From Bacillus fungorum (GTDB lineage Bacteria > Bacillota > Bacilli > Bacillales > Bacillaceae_G): 64,000 nt of DNA. Position 1 is the first letter of the stretch, and each line of letters starts with the position of its first letter. This document shows, piece by piece, positions 9,544-18,606 of this stretch. The notes under the pieces are model-generated. The model was not told where the DNA came from, ran no database searches, and worked only from the letters and a program-made list of their open reading frames with translations. The translations under genes were made by a program, and so were the position numbers. The stretch lies in assembly GCF_002746455.1 (NCBI RefSeq), contig NZ_NWUW01000007.1, positions 124,001-188,000 of the forward strand. The letters run 5' to 3'.

Positions 9544-10647
9544 GTGCGGTTAGTTTTATCAGGATATTATGGTTTTTATAATGTTGGGGACGAAGCAATT
9601 TTGCAATCAATTATTAAAGCGCTTCATGAAGAGGATCCTACTCTTGAGCTTGTTGTACTTTCGAATGACCCCGACTATACAAGAAAAATGTACGGTGTAG
9701 AGGCAGTAAATCGTTGGGATATAAGAGCAATTTATAAGGAAATAAAGAAAAGTAATGGTTTAATTAGCGGAGGGGGAAGTCTCCTTCAAGATAAAACGAG
9801 TATTAAAAGTATTTTGTACTATACAGGCATTATGCGGATTGCTCGTTTTTTGAAGAAGCCGTATTATATTTATGCGCAAGGAATTGGTCCAATTACGAAA
9901 AGACAAAATCGTTTATTAGTGAAATGGCACGTATCAAAAGCGGAATATATATCGGTTCGTGATGAAGATTCATTTTTGTATTTAAAAGAAATTGGTATTA
10001 AGAAAGATATCGAACTAGTTCCAGATCCAGTATTGGCATGTCAACCAGAAGGAATGAAGTCTGAGTGGCTGCAAAAGCATTCGATTCAAGGGAAAGTGAT
10101 TGCGGTTAGTGTGAGGTATTGGGACGCGAAAGAAGATTATATGAAGAAGTTAGCAGATACGCTGAAAAAGTTTAAGCGTGAAGGCTACCACATTTTATTC
10201 GTACCAATGCACGGACCATTCGATCAAAATGCATCACGCGATATTATTAATTTAATAGGAGAAGAAGCTCATATGCTTCCGTATAAGCTGGATATTCATG
10301 AGAAAATTTCAATTTTGTCGGAATGTTCACTTCTAATAGGTATGAGGCTTCACGCTCTCATATTATCTGCGGTTGCTAATATTCCTATGGTCGGTATTTC
10401 ATATGATCCAAAGATCGATTCATTTTTACAACAAGTAAATCAGCCAATTATCGGAAATGTAGATGGTGACTGGACAGCTGAAACCTTGTATAACGTGGCA
10501 ACAAAACAACTAGAGCAAAAAGTAGATGTACAAGCAACGTTGGAACAAAGAGTAGAAGAATTGCGAGAGCAAATTTCAACAGCGTCTCGATACATCATAA
10601 GTGACTTGAATTCTAAAGAGTTCAAAAAAAGAGGAATGGAATCTTAA
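9544..10647 (+). CDS. csaB: CsaB, polysaccharide pyruvyl transferase
   Basis: CsaB adds ketal-pyruvate to the secondary cell wall polysaccharide, creating the ligand bound by SLH domains; S-layer and all Bsl-type proteins depend on it. Family motifs are present: the N-terminal SGYYGFYNVGDEAILQSI, GGGSLLQD, the DPVLAC segment, and the C-terminal GMRLHALILSAVANIPMVGI. The frame is open from 9406, but the GTG at 9544 follows GGAGGAG at seven bases and yields the conserved start RLVLSGYYG, giving 367 aa. It follows csaA by 140 bases and is probably in the same operon. A small hairpin terminator follows. Confidence 0.93.
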   Translation: MRLVLSGYYGFYNVGDEAILQSIIKALHEEDPTLELVVLSNDPDYTRKMYGVEAVNRWDIRAIYKEIKKSNGLISGGGSLLQDKTSIKSILYYTGIMRIARFLKKPYYIYAQGIGPITKRQNRLLVKWHVSKAEYISVRDEDSFLYLKEIGIKKDIELVPDPVLACQPEGMKSEWLQKHSIQGKVIAVSVRYWDAKEDYMKKLADTLKKFKREGYHILFVPMHGPFDQNASRDIINLIGEEAHMLPYKLDIHEKISILSECSLLIGMRLHALILSAVANIPMVGISYDPKIDSFLQQVNQPIIGNVDGDWTAETLYNVATKQLEQKVDVQATLEQRVEELREQISTASRYIISDLNSKEFKKRGMES

Positions 10648-10649
10648 CT

Positions 10650-10671
10650 TAAGAGGACATCCTCTTTTTTA
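10650..10671 (+). terminator. Terminator after csaB
   Basis: AAGAGGA / TCCTCTT with a very short loop and a T run lies just after the csaB stop. Confidence 0.65.
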
Positions 10672-11325
10672 TTTTTCGAGAAAAATAAAATGTCGAAAGA
10701 AAAGAAATATTTGTAGAAAAATGTCGAATTATATAATTGATTGTCAGCTCGTGCTCATAAAAAAAGCAGTTTGAGAAATAAGATGTATGTTTAATAATCC
10801 GAACATTAATATATAGAGAACATTAGGGTTTAACATTTTATTTGGTAAATTATAAGGAAATAGGTCTGGTAATTTCGAAAAAAACAGATGGTAAGAAAAA
10901 TGTCGAATTATAGAAAAATTAGTTGTCGATTAATGTCGTAATATCTTTATAACTAAATATTGAAATTGGAAACGTTTTTCTGCTATAGTTGTAAATGGTT
11001 ATAAAAATATTTTTTGAAATGTAATTCTGGCGCTTTTTTCTGTCTGTTTAAAATATTCTGATTTTATAATTTGGATTTTTAAAATAAAAGTCGAAAAAAC
11101 GATCGTCTAGAATTGAGAAAATTCACTTATTTGTCGAATTTGAGGTTTTTAATTGGATAAAAATGGTGTATAATTTCTTTGTGATTCTATTCTATGGAAT
11201 ATTTTATTATTCTATATATTGAATACTTTAACCACATTTATATCTACTAGTTTCAAAAATAAATAGAATATCTATTTAAAAACTTATGGAACTAGTATTA
11301 CATTCCTAAGGAGGAAATATATAAA
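10672..11325 (+). promoter_or_regulatory. Upstream region of sap-like gene with Spo0A-box-like cluster and leader hairpin
   Basis: There is no gene in these ~650 bases. Four exact TGTCGAA heptamers occur on the plus strand, at 10691, 10722, 10901 and 11132. Near matches lie at 10924 (TGTCGAT) and 11089 (AGTCGAA). TGTCGAA is the core of the Spo0A '0A box'. The arms ACTAGTTTC (11246-11254) and GGAACTAGT (11288-11296) can form a leader hairpin just before the AGGAGG ribosome site near 11310. I did not assign a -35/-10 with confidence. Confidence 0.6.
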
Positions 11326-13797
11326 ATGGCAAAGACTAACTCTTACAAAAAATTAATCGCTGGTACAATGACAGCAGCAATGGTAGCAGGCGTTGTATCT
11401 CCAGTAGCAGCAGCAGGTAAAACATTCCCAGACGTTCCAGCTGATCACTGGGGAATTGATTCTATCAACTACTTAGTAGAAAAAGGCGCAGTTACAGGTA
11501 ACGACAAAGGAATGTTCGAGCCTGGAAAAGAATTAACTCGTGCAGAAGCAGCTACAATGATGGCTCAAATCTTAAACTTACCAATCGATAAAGATGCTAA
11601 ACCATCTTTCGCTGACTCTCAAAACCAATGGTATACTCCATTCATCGCAGCTGTAGAAAAAGCTGGCGTAATTAAAGGTACAGGCAACGGCTTTGAGCCA
11701 AACGGAAAAATCGACCGTGTTTCAATGGCATCTCTTCTTGTAGAAGCTTACAAATTAGATACTAAAGTAAACGGTACTCCAGCAACTAAATTCAAAGATT
11801 TAGAAACATTAAACTGGGGTAAAGAAAAAGCTAACATCCTAGTTGAATTAGGAATTTCTGTTGGTACTGGTGATCAATGGGAGCCTAAGAAAACTGTAAC
11901 TAAAGCAGAAGCAGCTCAATTTATTGCTAAGACTGACAAGCAGTTCGGTGGACAAAAAGAAGAAGCTAAAGTTGAGTCTATTAAAGCAATCAATGCTAAA
12001 GAGATCGAAGTTAAACTTGGCGCTACAGTGAAAGAAGAAGATGTGAAGAACGCAAAATTCACTCTTTCTCAAGGAACTAATGCAACAGCAGTTACTGCAA
12101 AAATTGGCGAAGATAAAAAATCTGTAATCTTAACATTAGATGGAGATGCGAAACTTAAAAATAAAGAAGCTTATGTTCTAACTGTTGAAGGCTTAAAAGC
12201 TACTGATGGAAAAGAAATTCCAAAAGCATTAGAAGTTATCTTCTTTAACGATGAAGTAGCTCCAACTGTATCTACAGTATCTACTCCAGACGGAAAACTT
12301 AAAGTTGTGTTCAGTGAGAAATTAGATGCAACAAAAGGTGCAACTGTTGTAGTTAATGGTCAAAAAGTTGAGGGTAAAGTTGAAAACAATACTTTCACTT
12401 CTACTAATGCTCTAAATCTTGAGAATGGTAAAGAATTCTCAATCATCGTAACTGGTGCTACAGATTTATCTAATAACGCTATGGAAATGTACGAAGGTAA
12501 AGCTACTTATAAAGTAGAAAAAGACACTACAGCTCCAGAAGTTAAAGATGTTAAAGTGAAAGAAATTACTGCTGAAGGTAAAGCAACATTAGAAGTTACT
12601 TTCTCAGAAGAACTTGCTAAAAATGGTCAAGGAACAGTTGTAGTTAAAAAAGGTAAAGAAGAATTAAAATCTACAATTGCTGTTGATACGCAAGATAAAA
12701 CAAAGGCAGTTATTGAAGTAACAGGCGCTCTTAAAGATAAAGAAACTGCTGCAGATCTTACAGTTGAATTTGTTGGCTACAAAGATTTAGCTAACAACGT
12801 AGGTTCTAAAGTATCTAAAGCAGTAAAAGTTTCAAAAGACGTTGTAGCTCCTAACTTCGTAAAAGTTGAAGCTGATCAAGATAAAGCAGCGACATTCACT
12901 TTTGACAAAGAAGTAACTGCACAAAACGGAAAACTTCGTGTGATTAACTTAGATACAAGTAAAGATGTAACTGCTGATGTAACTGTTGCACCAGCTAAAG
13001 ATAATAAAAAAGGTATTACATTAACATTCCCAGCAAAAGGTAACTACAAAGTAGCTGCTACAAAAGGTCTTGTAAAAGATGCAGCTGGTAATGAGTCTGT
13101 AGCATTTACTAAAGAAGTAAAAGTTGTAGAAAAAGAAGCTGAAAAAGAAACAGATAAAGTAGCTCCAGTAGTAAACGCTGTAGCTTATGATAAAGCGACA
13201 AATAAAATTACAGTAAACTTTGATAAAGAAGTAAAAGGTGGTCAGGTTGCTGAATCAGCTGCTAATGTAAATAATTACACGTTAGCTGGTGCTAAATTAC
13301 CAGAAGGTACTTTAATTGTATTAGACGGTACAAAAGCAAGTATTGAATTACCATCTACATTTACTTTTGAAAAATCAGAAACAGTTAAATTTACAGTAGC
13401 TAATGTTGCAAACAAAGACGGAGTAAAAATGGGTACAGCGAACCTATTACTAGAAGTTAAAGATACAAAAGCTCCTGAATTTAAATCAGCTAAAATTACA
13501 AAAGTTGATGCTAAAGAAATTACTTTAACATTCTCTGAAGCTGTAAACGTTAATACTGCTGACTTCACAGTTGATTTAAACGGTGTAGAATTAACTGTAG
13601 CAAAAGCTGACGAAAAAGCAGAAGCTGCTAAAGACGTAGTTCTTAAAGTAACAGCTCCAACAGATGTTAACTTAGCAACTGGTACAGTAACAGTAAAAGC
13701 TAAAGAACTAGAAAATAATGCTAAGTATGAGTTCAAAACTACTGACAAAGCAGAAAACGCACTTGTTGCTTTCAAACCAGTAACAGCAACTCGCTAA
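11326..13797 (+). CDS. sap: Sap-type S-layer protein with divergent Ig-like C-terminus
   Basis: This is an exported S-layer protein of 823 aa. Residues 1-30 form a signal peptide ending in SPVAAAG. Three SLH domains follow (about 33-205, starting FPDVPADHWG and ending near AAQFIAKTDKQFG), which bind pyruvylated secondary cell wall polysaccharide. The rest consists of at least five Ig-like repeats of the SbsA/Big_5 style, each with a V-F/T-F-S/D-E/K-x-L/V core (KVVFSEKLD, EVTFSEELA, FTFDKEVTA, VNFDKEVKG, LTFSEAVNV). B. anthracis Sap has closely similar SLH domains but, as I recall it, a different C-terminal sequence. The start follows AAGGAGGAAA. SecA2 export and csaB-dependent anchoring are expected. 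The symbol reflects locus position. Confidence 0.85.
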   Translation: MAKTNSYKKLIAGTMTAAMVAGVVSPVAAAGKTFPDVPADHWGIDSINYLVEKGAVTGNDKGMFEPGKELTRAEAATMMAQILNLPIDKDAKPSFADSQNQWYTPFIAAVEKAGVIKGTGNGFEPNGKIDRVSMASLLVEAYKLDTKVNGTPATKFKDLETLNWGKEKANILVELGISVGTGDQWEPKKTVTKAEAAQFIAKTDKQFGGQKEEAKVESIKAINAKEIEVKLGATVKEEDVKNAKFTLSQGTNATAVTAKIGEDKKSVILTLDGDAKLKNKEAYVLTVEGLKATDGKEIPKALEVIFFNDEVAPTVSTVSTPDGKLKVVFSEKLDATKGATVVVNGQKVEGKVENNTFTSTNALNLENGKEFSIIVTGATDLSNNAMEMYEGKATYKVEKDTTAPEVKDVKVKEITAEGKATLEVTFSEELAKNGQGTVVVKKGKEELKSTIAVDTQDKTKAVIEVTGALKDKETAADLTVEFVGYKDLANNVGSKVSKAVKVSKDVVAPNFVKVEADQDKAATFTFDKEVTAQNGKLRVINLDTSKDVTADVTVAPAKDNKKGITLTFPAKGNYKVAATKGLVKDAAGNESVAFTKEVKVVEKEAEKETDKVAPVVNAVAYDKATNKITVNFDKEVKGGQVAESAANVNNYTLAGAKLPEGTLIVLDGTKASIELPSTFTFEKSETVKFTVANVANKDGVKMGTANLLLEVKDTKAPEFKSAKITKVDAKEITLTFSEAVNVNTADFTVDLNGVELTVAKADEKAEAAKDVVLKVTAPTDVNLATGTVTVKAKELENNAKYEFKTTDKAENALVAFKPVTATR

Positions 13798-13814
13798 TTG
13801 AAATTTATTTCAAT

Positions 13815-13847
13815 GAAAAGAGTCCACAATTTGTGGGCTCTTTTTTG
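13815..13847 (+). terminator. Terminator after sap-like gene
   Basis: AAAAGAGTCCACA / TGTGGGCTCTTTTTT forms a hairpin with one G-T wobble and a T run. Confidence 0.8.
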
Positions 13848-14510
13848 TGATTAATTTTTATATAAACGATTTCTAAAAAATAAATCATATTTTGCAGATT
13901 ACTAGTTTGTTTTATTGAGAAATAAATCGAAAGCGTTTTCGAAAATAGAAGAATACCTCATTAATATGTAAATTATTTGTAAATCCACACCTTTTTTTGT
14001 TAAAAAAACATTCGAAAAGAAGAAAAAAATGTCGAAATGCAATAATTTTAGTCGAATACAGTCTGAAAATTGTATTTATTGTAAAAAATATTTAGGTGAT
14101 AAAGTGGAAATATGTGCTATAATTCCAATTGTGTATTCGATATGAAAAATATACGAAGCGCAGTGAGAGTGGTTTATAGGAATACAGTTTATTCATTTCT
14201 ATATTTAAGTATTATTTATATCCTAATAATACAATAAAAAGACTGAATTATCAGAATGTGTCGAATTTTCTTTTGAGAAAGTTCTTGATAACGAATGGTT
14301 TTGTATAGTATGATGAACTTGTTTCAAAAAATGGTATTTAAACCTTATATTTACATCTATCGGTTTATATCATTTTGTTATGTGAACTACTTTTCATTAT
14401 AGTATTTTTGTTTGTGTTTTTATTGTTTTATGGCTTTTCTAACTAGCTAGTTTTCAAATTTAATATGATATGAAACTAGTAGCATATTCCTGAAGGAGGA
14501 AATTTATAAA
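13848..14510 (+). promoter_or_regulatory. Upstream region of eag with Spo0A-box-like motifs and leader hairpin
   Basis: There is no gene here. Exact TGTCGAA motifs occur at 14030 and 14259, and AGTCGAA at 14050. A hairpin CTAGTTT (14447-14453) / AAACTAG (14473-14479) precedes GGAGGAAA and mirrors the hairpin of the sap-like leader. The last ~20 bases before the ATG and the first ~35 coding bases are almost identical to the other S-layer gene. Confidence 0.6.
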
Positions 14511-17147
14511 ATGGCAAAGACTAACTCTTACAAAAAAGTAATCGCAGGTACAATGACAGCAGCAATGGTAGCAGGAGTTGTATCTCCAGTAGCAGCAGCA
14601 GGTAAATCATTCCCAGACGTTCCAGCAAAATTCTGGGCAGAAGATTCTATTAACTACTTAGTAGAAAAAGGTGCAATTACAGGTAAACCAGACGGTACAT
14701 ATGGTCCAAATGAGACAATTGATCGTTCTTCAGCAGCTGTTATTTTCACTAAAATTTTAAATTTACCAGTTGATGACAATGCTCAACCTTCTTTCAAAGA
14801 TGCTAAAAATATTTGGTCTTCAAAATATATCGCAGCACTTGAAAAATCTGGTATCGTTAAAGGTGACGGTAAAGATAATTTCTATCCTGAAGGAAAGATT
14901 GACCGTGCTTCTTTCGCGTCTATGCTAGTAAGTGCTTATAACTTAAAAGAAAAAGTGAACGGCACATTAGTTACAACATTTGATGATTTAAGAGGGCATT
15001 GGGGTGAAGAGAAAGCTAACATCCTAATTAATCTTGGAATCTCTGTAGGTATAGATGGTAAATGGGAGCCAAATAAAACTGTAACTCGTGCAGAAGCAGC
15101 TCAATTTATCGCATTAACAGATAAAAAATTCGCAAAACCAGATAACAGTGTTACAAAAGTAACAAACGTTACTGCTACTGAGCCAACACAATTAACGTTA
15201 ACTGGTACAGGATTAAACAAGCTAACAGCTGAAGATGTTACGCTTGAAGGAAATAAAGCAATCGCACTTGAAGCGAGTAATGATGGGAAATCTGCAGTTG
15301 TAACGTTAAGCGGAAAAATTGCTCCAAATAAAGAGCTTCCTGTTAAAGTAAAAGGCGATTCATTTAATGTGAAGTATGTATACGAAGTGAAGAAATTACG
15401 TGTAGAACAACTTACATTTGATGACGACCGTGCAGATCAAGCAGTTGTCTTCAAATTAAATGATGAAAAAGGTAACGCTGATATCGAGTATTTAGATATC
15501 GCTGGTCATGATGTGAAATTTGTTGCGAATAAATTAGATGGTACGCCAGCAAACATCTTTGAAGGTGGAACTGCAGAATCAAAAACTGGTAAACTAGCAG
15601 AGGGTATCGATGAAGGTAAATACAAAGTGGAAGTACAAGTTACGAAACGTGGCGGCATTACAGTTTCTAACACTGGTATCATCGAAGTGAAAAATCTTGA
15701 TGCAGAAGCAACAGCAATTAAAGATGTTGTATTTGCAGTAGATACAGATAAAGCTGGTGTAAATTACGCTAAAGCTTTAAGTGGAACAGACTTCACATTA
15801 AACAGCAAAACTTTAGTTGCTGGTGAAAAAGCTGGTATCCACAAAGTTGTTGCTCAAATTAATAAAGAAAACAAAGTTGTTGATCCTAGCGCGATTAGCC
15901 TAAAATCATCTAATCCAGGTGTTATCTCTGTTAAAAATGGTGAAATTAAAGCAGAAGCAGCTGGTTCAGCAACACTTACAGTTAAAGTTGGCGATGTAAC
16001 AAAAACATTTGATTTCGTTGTAAAAACGGATGCTCGTAAACTTACAACTGTAAAAGCTAACCCAGATCAATTAAAAGTTGTAGATGGAAGAGAGTTACCA
16101 GTAACATTCGTAACGACTGACCAATACGGCGATCCATTTGGTGCGGATACTGATGCAATTAAAGAAGTATTCCCACAAACAGGTGTTGTAAAAGTATTAG
16201 ATGTTATTACAACAAAAGAAGGCTCTATCGGAACATCTTCTATTCTAGTTAAAGGTGAGAAAGTTGGAGCAGGTACAATCCACTTCCAAAACCCAAATAA
16301 AAATGCAAGTGGCGAAGGTTATGGATCACTTCATGTTGAAGTTACGAAGAGCAACGTTGGTCATGAAGCTCCACGCTTAGAGCTTGTTTCTAAAGCTGGT
16401 CAAAAAGGTCAACCTGCAGATACTACACTTGGTGCTGGTAATAAAGTAGCATATCAATTATCTAATTATACTACAGAAGGCGTATATGCTGATGCAGCAA
16501 AATTAGAAGGATATGACGTACGTGTAGGAAATAGTGAGATTGCTACAGTTGAATTTGGTAAAGACGGAAAAACTTTACTAGTAAAAGGTGAAAAAGCAGG
16601 TGTTACAGATGTTATCTTAACGAAAGATGGCGCTACAGCTGGACACGCAACAATTACTGTTACACAAGAAAATATCCAAATTACATCTGTTAAATTTAAA
16701 GATGTAGAGGTTGAGCAATTTGAAAATCGTAAAGTTAATATTGACAGAGTACTAGATGTTGTGAAGAGTGATAAAGATGATGTTCTAAATGGCATCAAAT
16801 TAAACATTTCAACAGAACATAAAGTACGTATCGTTGATGAAGGTACAGAGCAAGGCAAAGTGTACCTAGATCGTAACGACAATGCTACATTCGACGGTAA
16901 CGATGTTGCGCTTGGTTATGTAACAGCTGTTAAATCAAATGATACAGTTTCTAAAGAAGGAAATGAATTATTTAACTTCTTAACTGATGAAACTGCTACT
17001 AAGAAAAACGACGTCTTCAAAGGTGTAACAACTGCATTTGGAGATAAAGGTACAGTAATCTTTAAAGTTGTGAAAGACAGATTTGCACCAACTACTGAGT
17101 ATGGTACAAAAGCTGTAACAATCAACGTTATTAAAGAAAAAATCTAA
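14511..17147 (+). CDS. eag: EA1 S-layer protein
   Basis: This second, tandem S-layer protein has 878 aa (B. anthracis EA1 is 862). It has a signal peptide (MAKTNSYKK to SPVAAAG), three SLH domains (about 33-205; FPDVPAKFW, NIWSSKYIAALEK, HWGEEKANILI), then the EA1-type assembly region with recognisable segments such as FDDDRADQAVVFKLNDEKGN, TTDQYGDPFG and SSNPGVISV (a Big_2-like repeat). In B. anthracis EA1 replaces Sap in stationary phase; the same is inferred here. It is convergent with the downstream O-acetyltransferase gene and ends at a perfect 13-bp terminator stem. Confidence 0.93.
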   Translation: MAKTNSYKKVIAGTMTAAMVAGVVSPVAAAGKSFPDVPAKFWAEDSINYLVEKGAITGKPDGTYGPNETIDRSSAAVIFTKILNLPVDDNAQPSFKDAKNIWSSKYIAALEKSGIVKGDGKDNFYPEGKIDRASFASMLVSAYNLKEKVNGTLVTTFDDLRGHWGEEKANILINLGISVGIDGKWEPNKTVTRAEAAQFIALTDKKFAKPDNSVTKVTNVTATEPTQLTLTGTGLNKLTAEDVTLEGNKAIALEASNDGKSAVVTLSGKIAPNKELPVKVKGDSFNVKYVYEVKKLRVEQLTFDDDRADQAVVFKLNDEKGNADIEYLDIAGHDVKFVANKLDGTPANIFEGGTAESKTGKLAEGIDEGKYKVEVQVTKRGGITVSNTGIIEVKNLDAEATAIKDVVFAVDTDKAGVNYAKALSGTDFTLNSKTLVAGEKAGIHKVVAQINKENKVVDPSAISLKSSNPGVISVKNGEIKAEAAGSATLTVKVGDVTKTFDFVVKTDARKLTTVKANPDQLKVVDGRELPVTFVTTDQYGDPFGADTDAIKEVFPQTGVVKVLDVITTKEGSIGTSSILVKGEKVGAGTIHFQNPNKNASGEGYGSLHVEVTKSNVGHEAPRLELVSKAGQKGQPADTTLGAGNKVAYQLSNYTTEGVYADAAKLEGYDVRVGNSEIATVEFGKDGKTLLVKGEKAGVTDVILTKDGATAGHATITVTQENIQITSVKFKDVEVEQFENRKVNIDRVLDVVKSDKDDVLNGIKLNISTEHKVRIVDEGTEQGKVYLDRNDNATFDGNDVALGYVTAVKSNDTVSKEGNELFNFLTDETATKKNDVFKGVTTAFGDKGTVIFKVVKDRFAPTTEYGTKAVTINVIKEKI

Positions 17148-17160
17148 TGATTAGATTTGC

Positions 17161-17197
17161 AATCCTCATGTCATTATGACATGAGGATTGTTTTTTG
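17161..17197 (+). terminator. Strong terminator after eag
   Basis: A perfect 13-bp stem (17161-17173 with 17177-17189), a 3-base loop, then six T. Confidence 0.9.
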
Positions 17198-17203
17198 TTT
17201 TGA

Positions 17204-17247
17204 AAAAAATATGTCTCTTTAGAGGATTCTAAAGAGACATATTTTTT
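17204..17247. terminator. Second, 19-bp stem terminator facing the patB-like gene
   Basis: A perfect 19-bp stem (17204-17222 with 17229-17247) has A and T tracts at its base. It lies 5 bp after the 3' end of the minus-strand gene and probably terminates it. Confidence 0.85.
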
Positions 17248-17252
17248 AATAG

Positions 17253-18443
17253 TTATTTCTTAAACTTAAACATATCCCCACTCAAATTCGAATCACTATA
17301 CACGAACAATACCATGTTAATATTGTTGTCTTTAATGTATTGATATACATCTTTTTCGTGATAGTGACGCAGGTCGAGGATAGATGTATGTTTAAAGCTT
17401 TGTGCTAAGTGTGGAACGATTGCGTTTGCGAATGAGTCTTTTAGGACTAAGGCGCGTACTTCATTTGGTGCATTGTTATTTTCGATGACGATTTCTGGAT
17501 AGTCGTCCGTGTAATAACCTGCGTATGATGTTGTATCTTTTTGCTTTTCTACGCCATATATTTCATCTAAGTTTTGGTGAACAGTACCTTTCACATCTTT
17601 TGCGGTTACGCTTGTGAAGTTGAAACCGTCTTTCGGTGTGTAGTAGCACAATTTTTCACCATTGGCATCGATGAGTTGGTATAGCTGGTTGTTGAAGCTT
17701 CCAACTAAATGTTTATTTTGCGCACATGTACGAGTGTAGTCTTCTTTTTTTATTTCTTTTCCTTTATATATAGAAGATTGTTGCCCGATTGTGTTCATTA
17801 TATATTGGTAGCCTAAGAAGGCGCCGTCCATATTCCAATGATGATCTGTTTTGAAATACATGTCCTGTATTTCTTCGTTCGTATAGTTCTGTTTAAAGTG
17901 TTCCATAAGTTTTATTGGCTTTACGTCAGCTGGAAGTTTCTTTAGAAAGTAATTTAAATTTTCCTCTGCATATGTGTGAATATGAGAAGGTAATTTAAAT
18001 GATAATGCATTCGTTTTTGACGGTGGCAAAGCAAAGTAAAATTCAATGTTTTGTTCTTTTGAAAACTGAGATAAGTCGTTTATAGCAGGCATGGATTGGT
18101 CAATTTCATTATATTTTTTTGTCCACGCCGGGTTTTTTAGGAGCCATTTATCATCAGTTAAAATAATGTCGTTAATGAGAGATTTGCCCATATTAATTTG
18201 AGCAATCGTATAGTTTTTAATAAGCTCATCTCGTCCGATTAGTTGATCATTTGTGTATGTTTCAAAATCTTTAAAGAAGCTACCAGTTAGGAGAGCTTCT
18301 TTCGTAAGTGCTGGTTTTTGAGCGAGCGGCCGATTTTCAACTGGTGAAATGTCTCGGTCTGTTTTGAGTAACGATAATATGCCAAATGAAAAGATAATGG
18401 TGAGAAAACCAATTAATAGGATAAGGTTCCCCAATTTTTTCAT
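17253..18443 (-). CDS. patB: DHHW/SGNH-like O-acetyltransferase (PatB class)
   Basis: This is a 396-aa membrane-anchored extracytoplasmic protein. It has one N-terminal transmembrane segment, then an AlgJ/AlgX/DHHW-type SGNH-like domain. The diagnostic FKTDHHWNMDGAF lies near residue 185, and a Ser-containing LKDSFANAIVPHL block lies near residue 335. It lies downstream of an MBOAT gene on the same strand, so it should accept acetyl groups from that partner and transfer them to an envelope glycan, probably the secondary cell wall polysaccharide. B. anthracis has patA1/patB1 and patA2/patB2; I cannot say which pair this is. The distance to the MBOAT gene is widened by a repeat element. Confidence 0.78.
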   Translation of the reverse strand: MKKLGNLILLIGFLTIIFSFGILSLLKTDRDISPVENRPLAQKPALTKEALLTGSFFKDFETYTNDQLIGRDELIKNYTIAQINMGKSLINDIILTDDKWLLKNPAWTKKYNEIDQSMPAINDLSQFSKEQNIEFYFALPPSKTNALSFKLPSHIHTYAEENLNYFLKKLPADVKPIKLMEHFKQNYTNEEIQDMYFKTDHHWNMDGAFLGYQYIMNTIGQQSSIYKGKEIKKEDYTRTCAQNKHLVGSFNNQLYQLIDANGEKLCYYTPKDGFNFTSVTAKDVKGTVHQNLDEIYGVEKQKDTTSYAGYYTDDYPEIVIENNNAPNEVRALVLKDSFANAIVPHLAQSFKHTSILDLRHYHEKDVYQYIKDNNINMVLFVYSDSNLSGDMFKFKK

Positions 18444-18463
18444 AATAACTTTTCCTTCCTACA

Positions 18464-18605
18464 TAAAGTGAAACTTTAATCAGTGGGGGGGCATCCCCCA
18501 CTGATTATTAGTTGAACCAATCGGGCTTTTACGGGCAGTTGATCCCCACCTAACTTCTTTACTTCCGCTGAGGGGGGGCTTACTGCTCGGAAAATAGCGG
18601 GATAA
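18464..18605 (-). repeat. bcr-like interspersed repeat, copy 1
   Basis: These ~140 bp match the reverse complement of 27500-27648 over most of their length. Shared blocks include ATAAAGTGAAA at one end, CCAATCGGGCTTTTACGG in the middle, and a G-run / CTTACTGC block at the other end. It also contains its own hairpin AATCAGTGGGGG / CCCCCACTGATT. Size and the TTTAT-like end fit the small B. cereus repeat family bcr1, which I name only by resemblance. It sits between the MBOAT and DHHW genes of one operon. Confidence 0.6.
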
Positions 18606-18606
18606 G

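Noticed and set aside
13275-13775. Long minus-strand open frames inside the S-layer genes (also 11848-12072 and 16466-16882)
   Set aside because: They are antisense shadows caused by the biased Ala/Lys/Val/Thr codons of the S-layer genes, with no ribosome sites.
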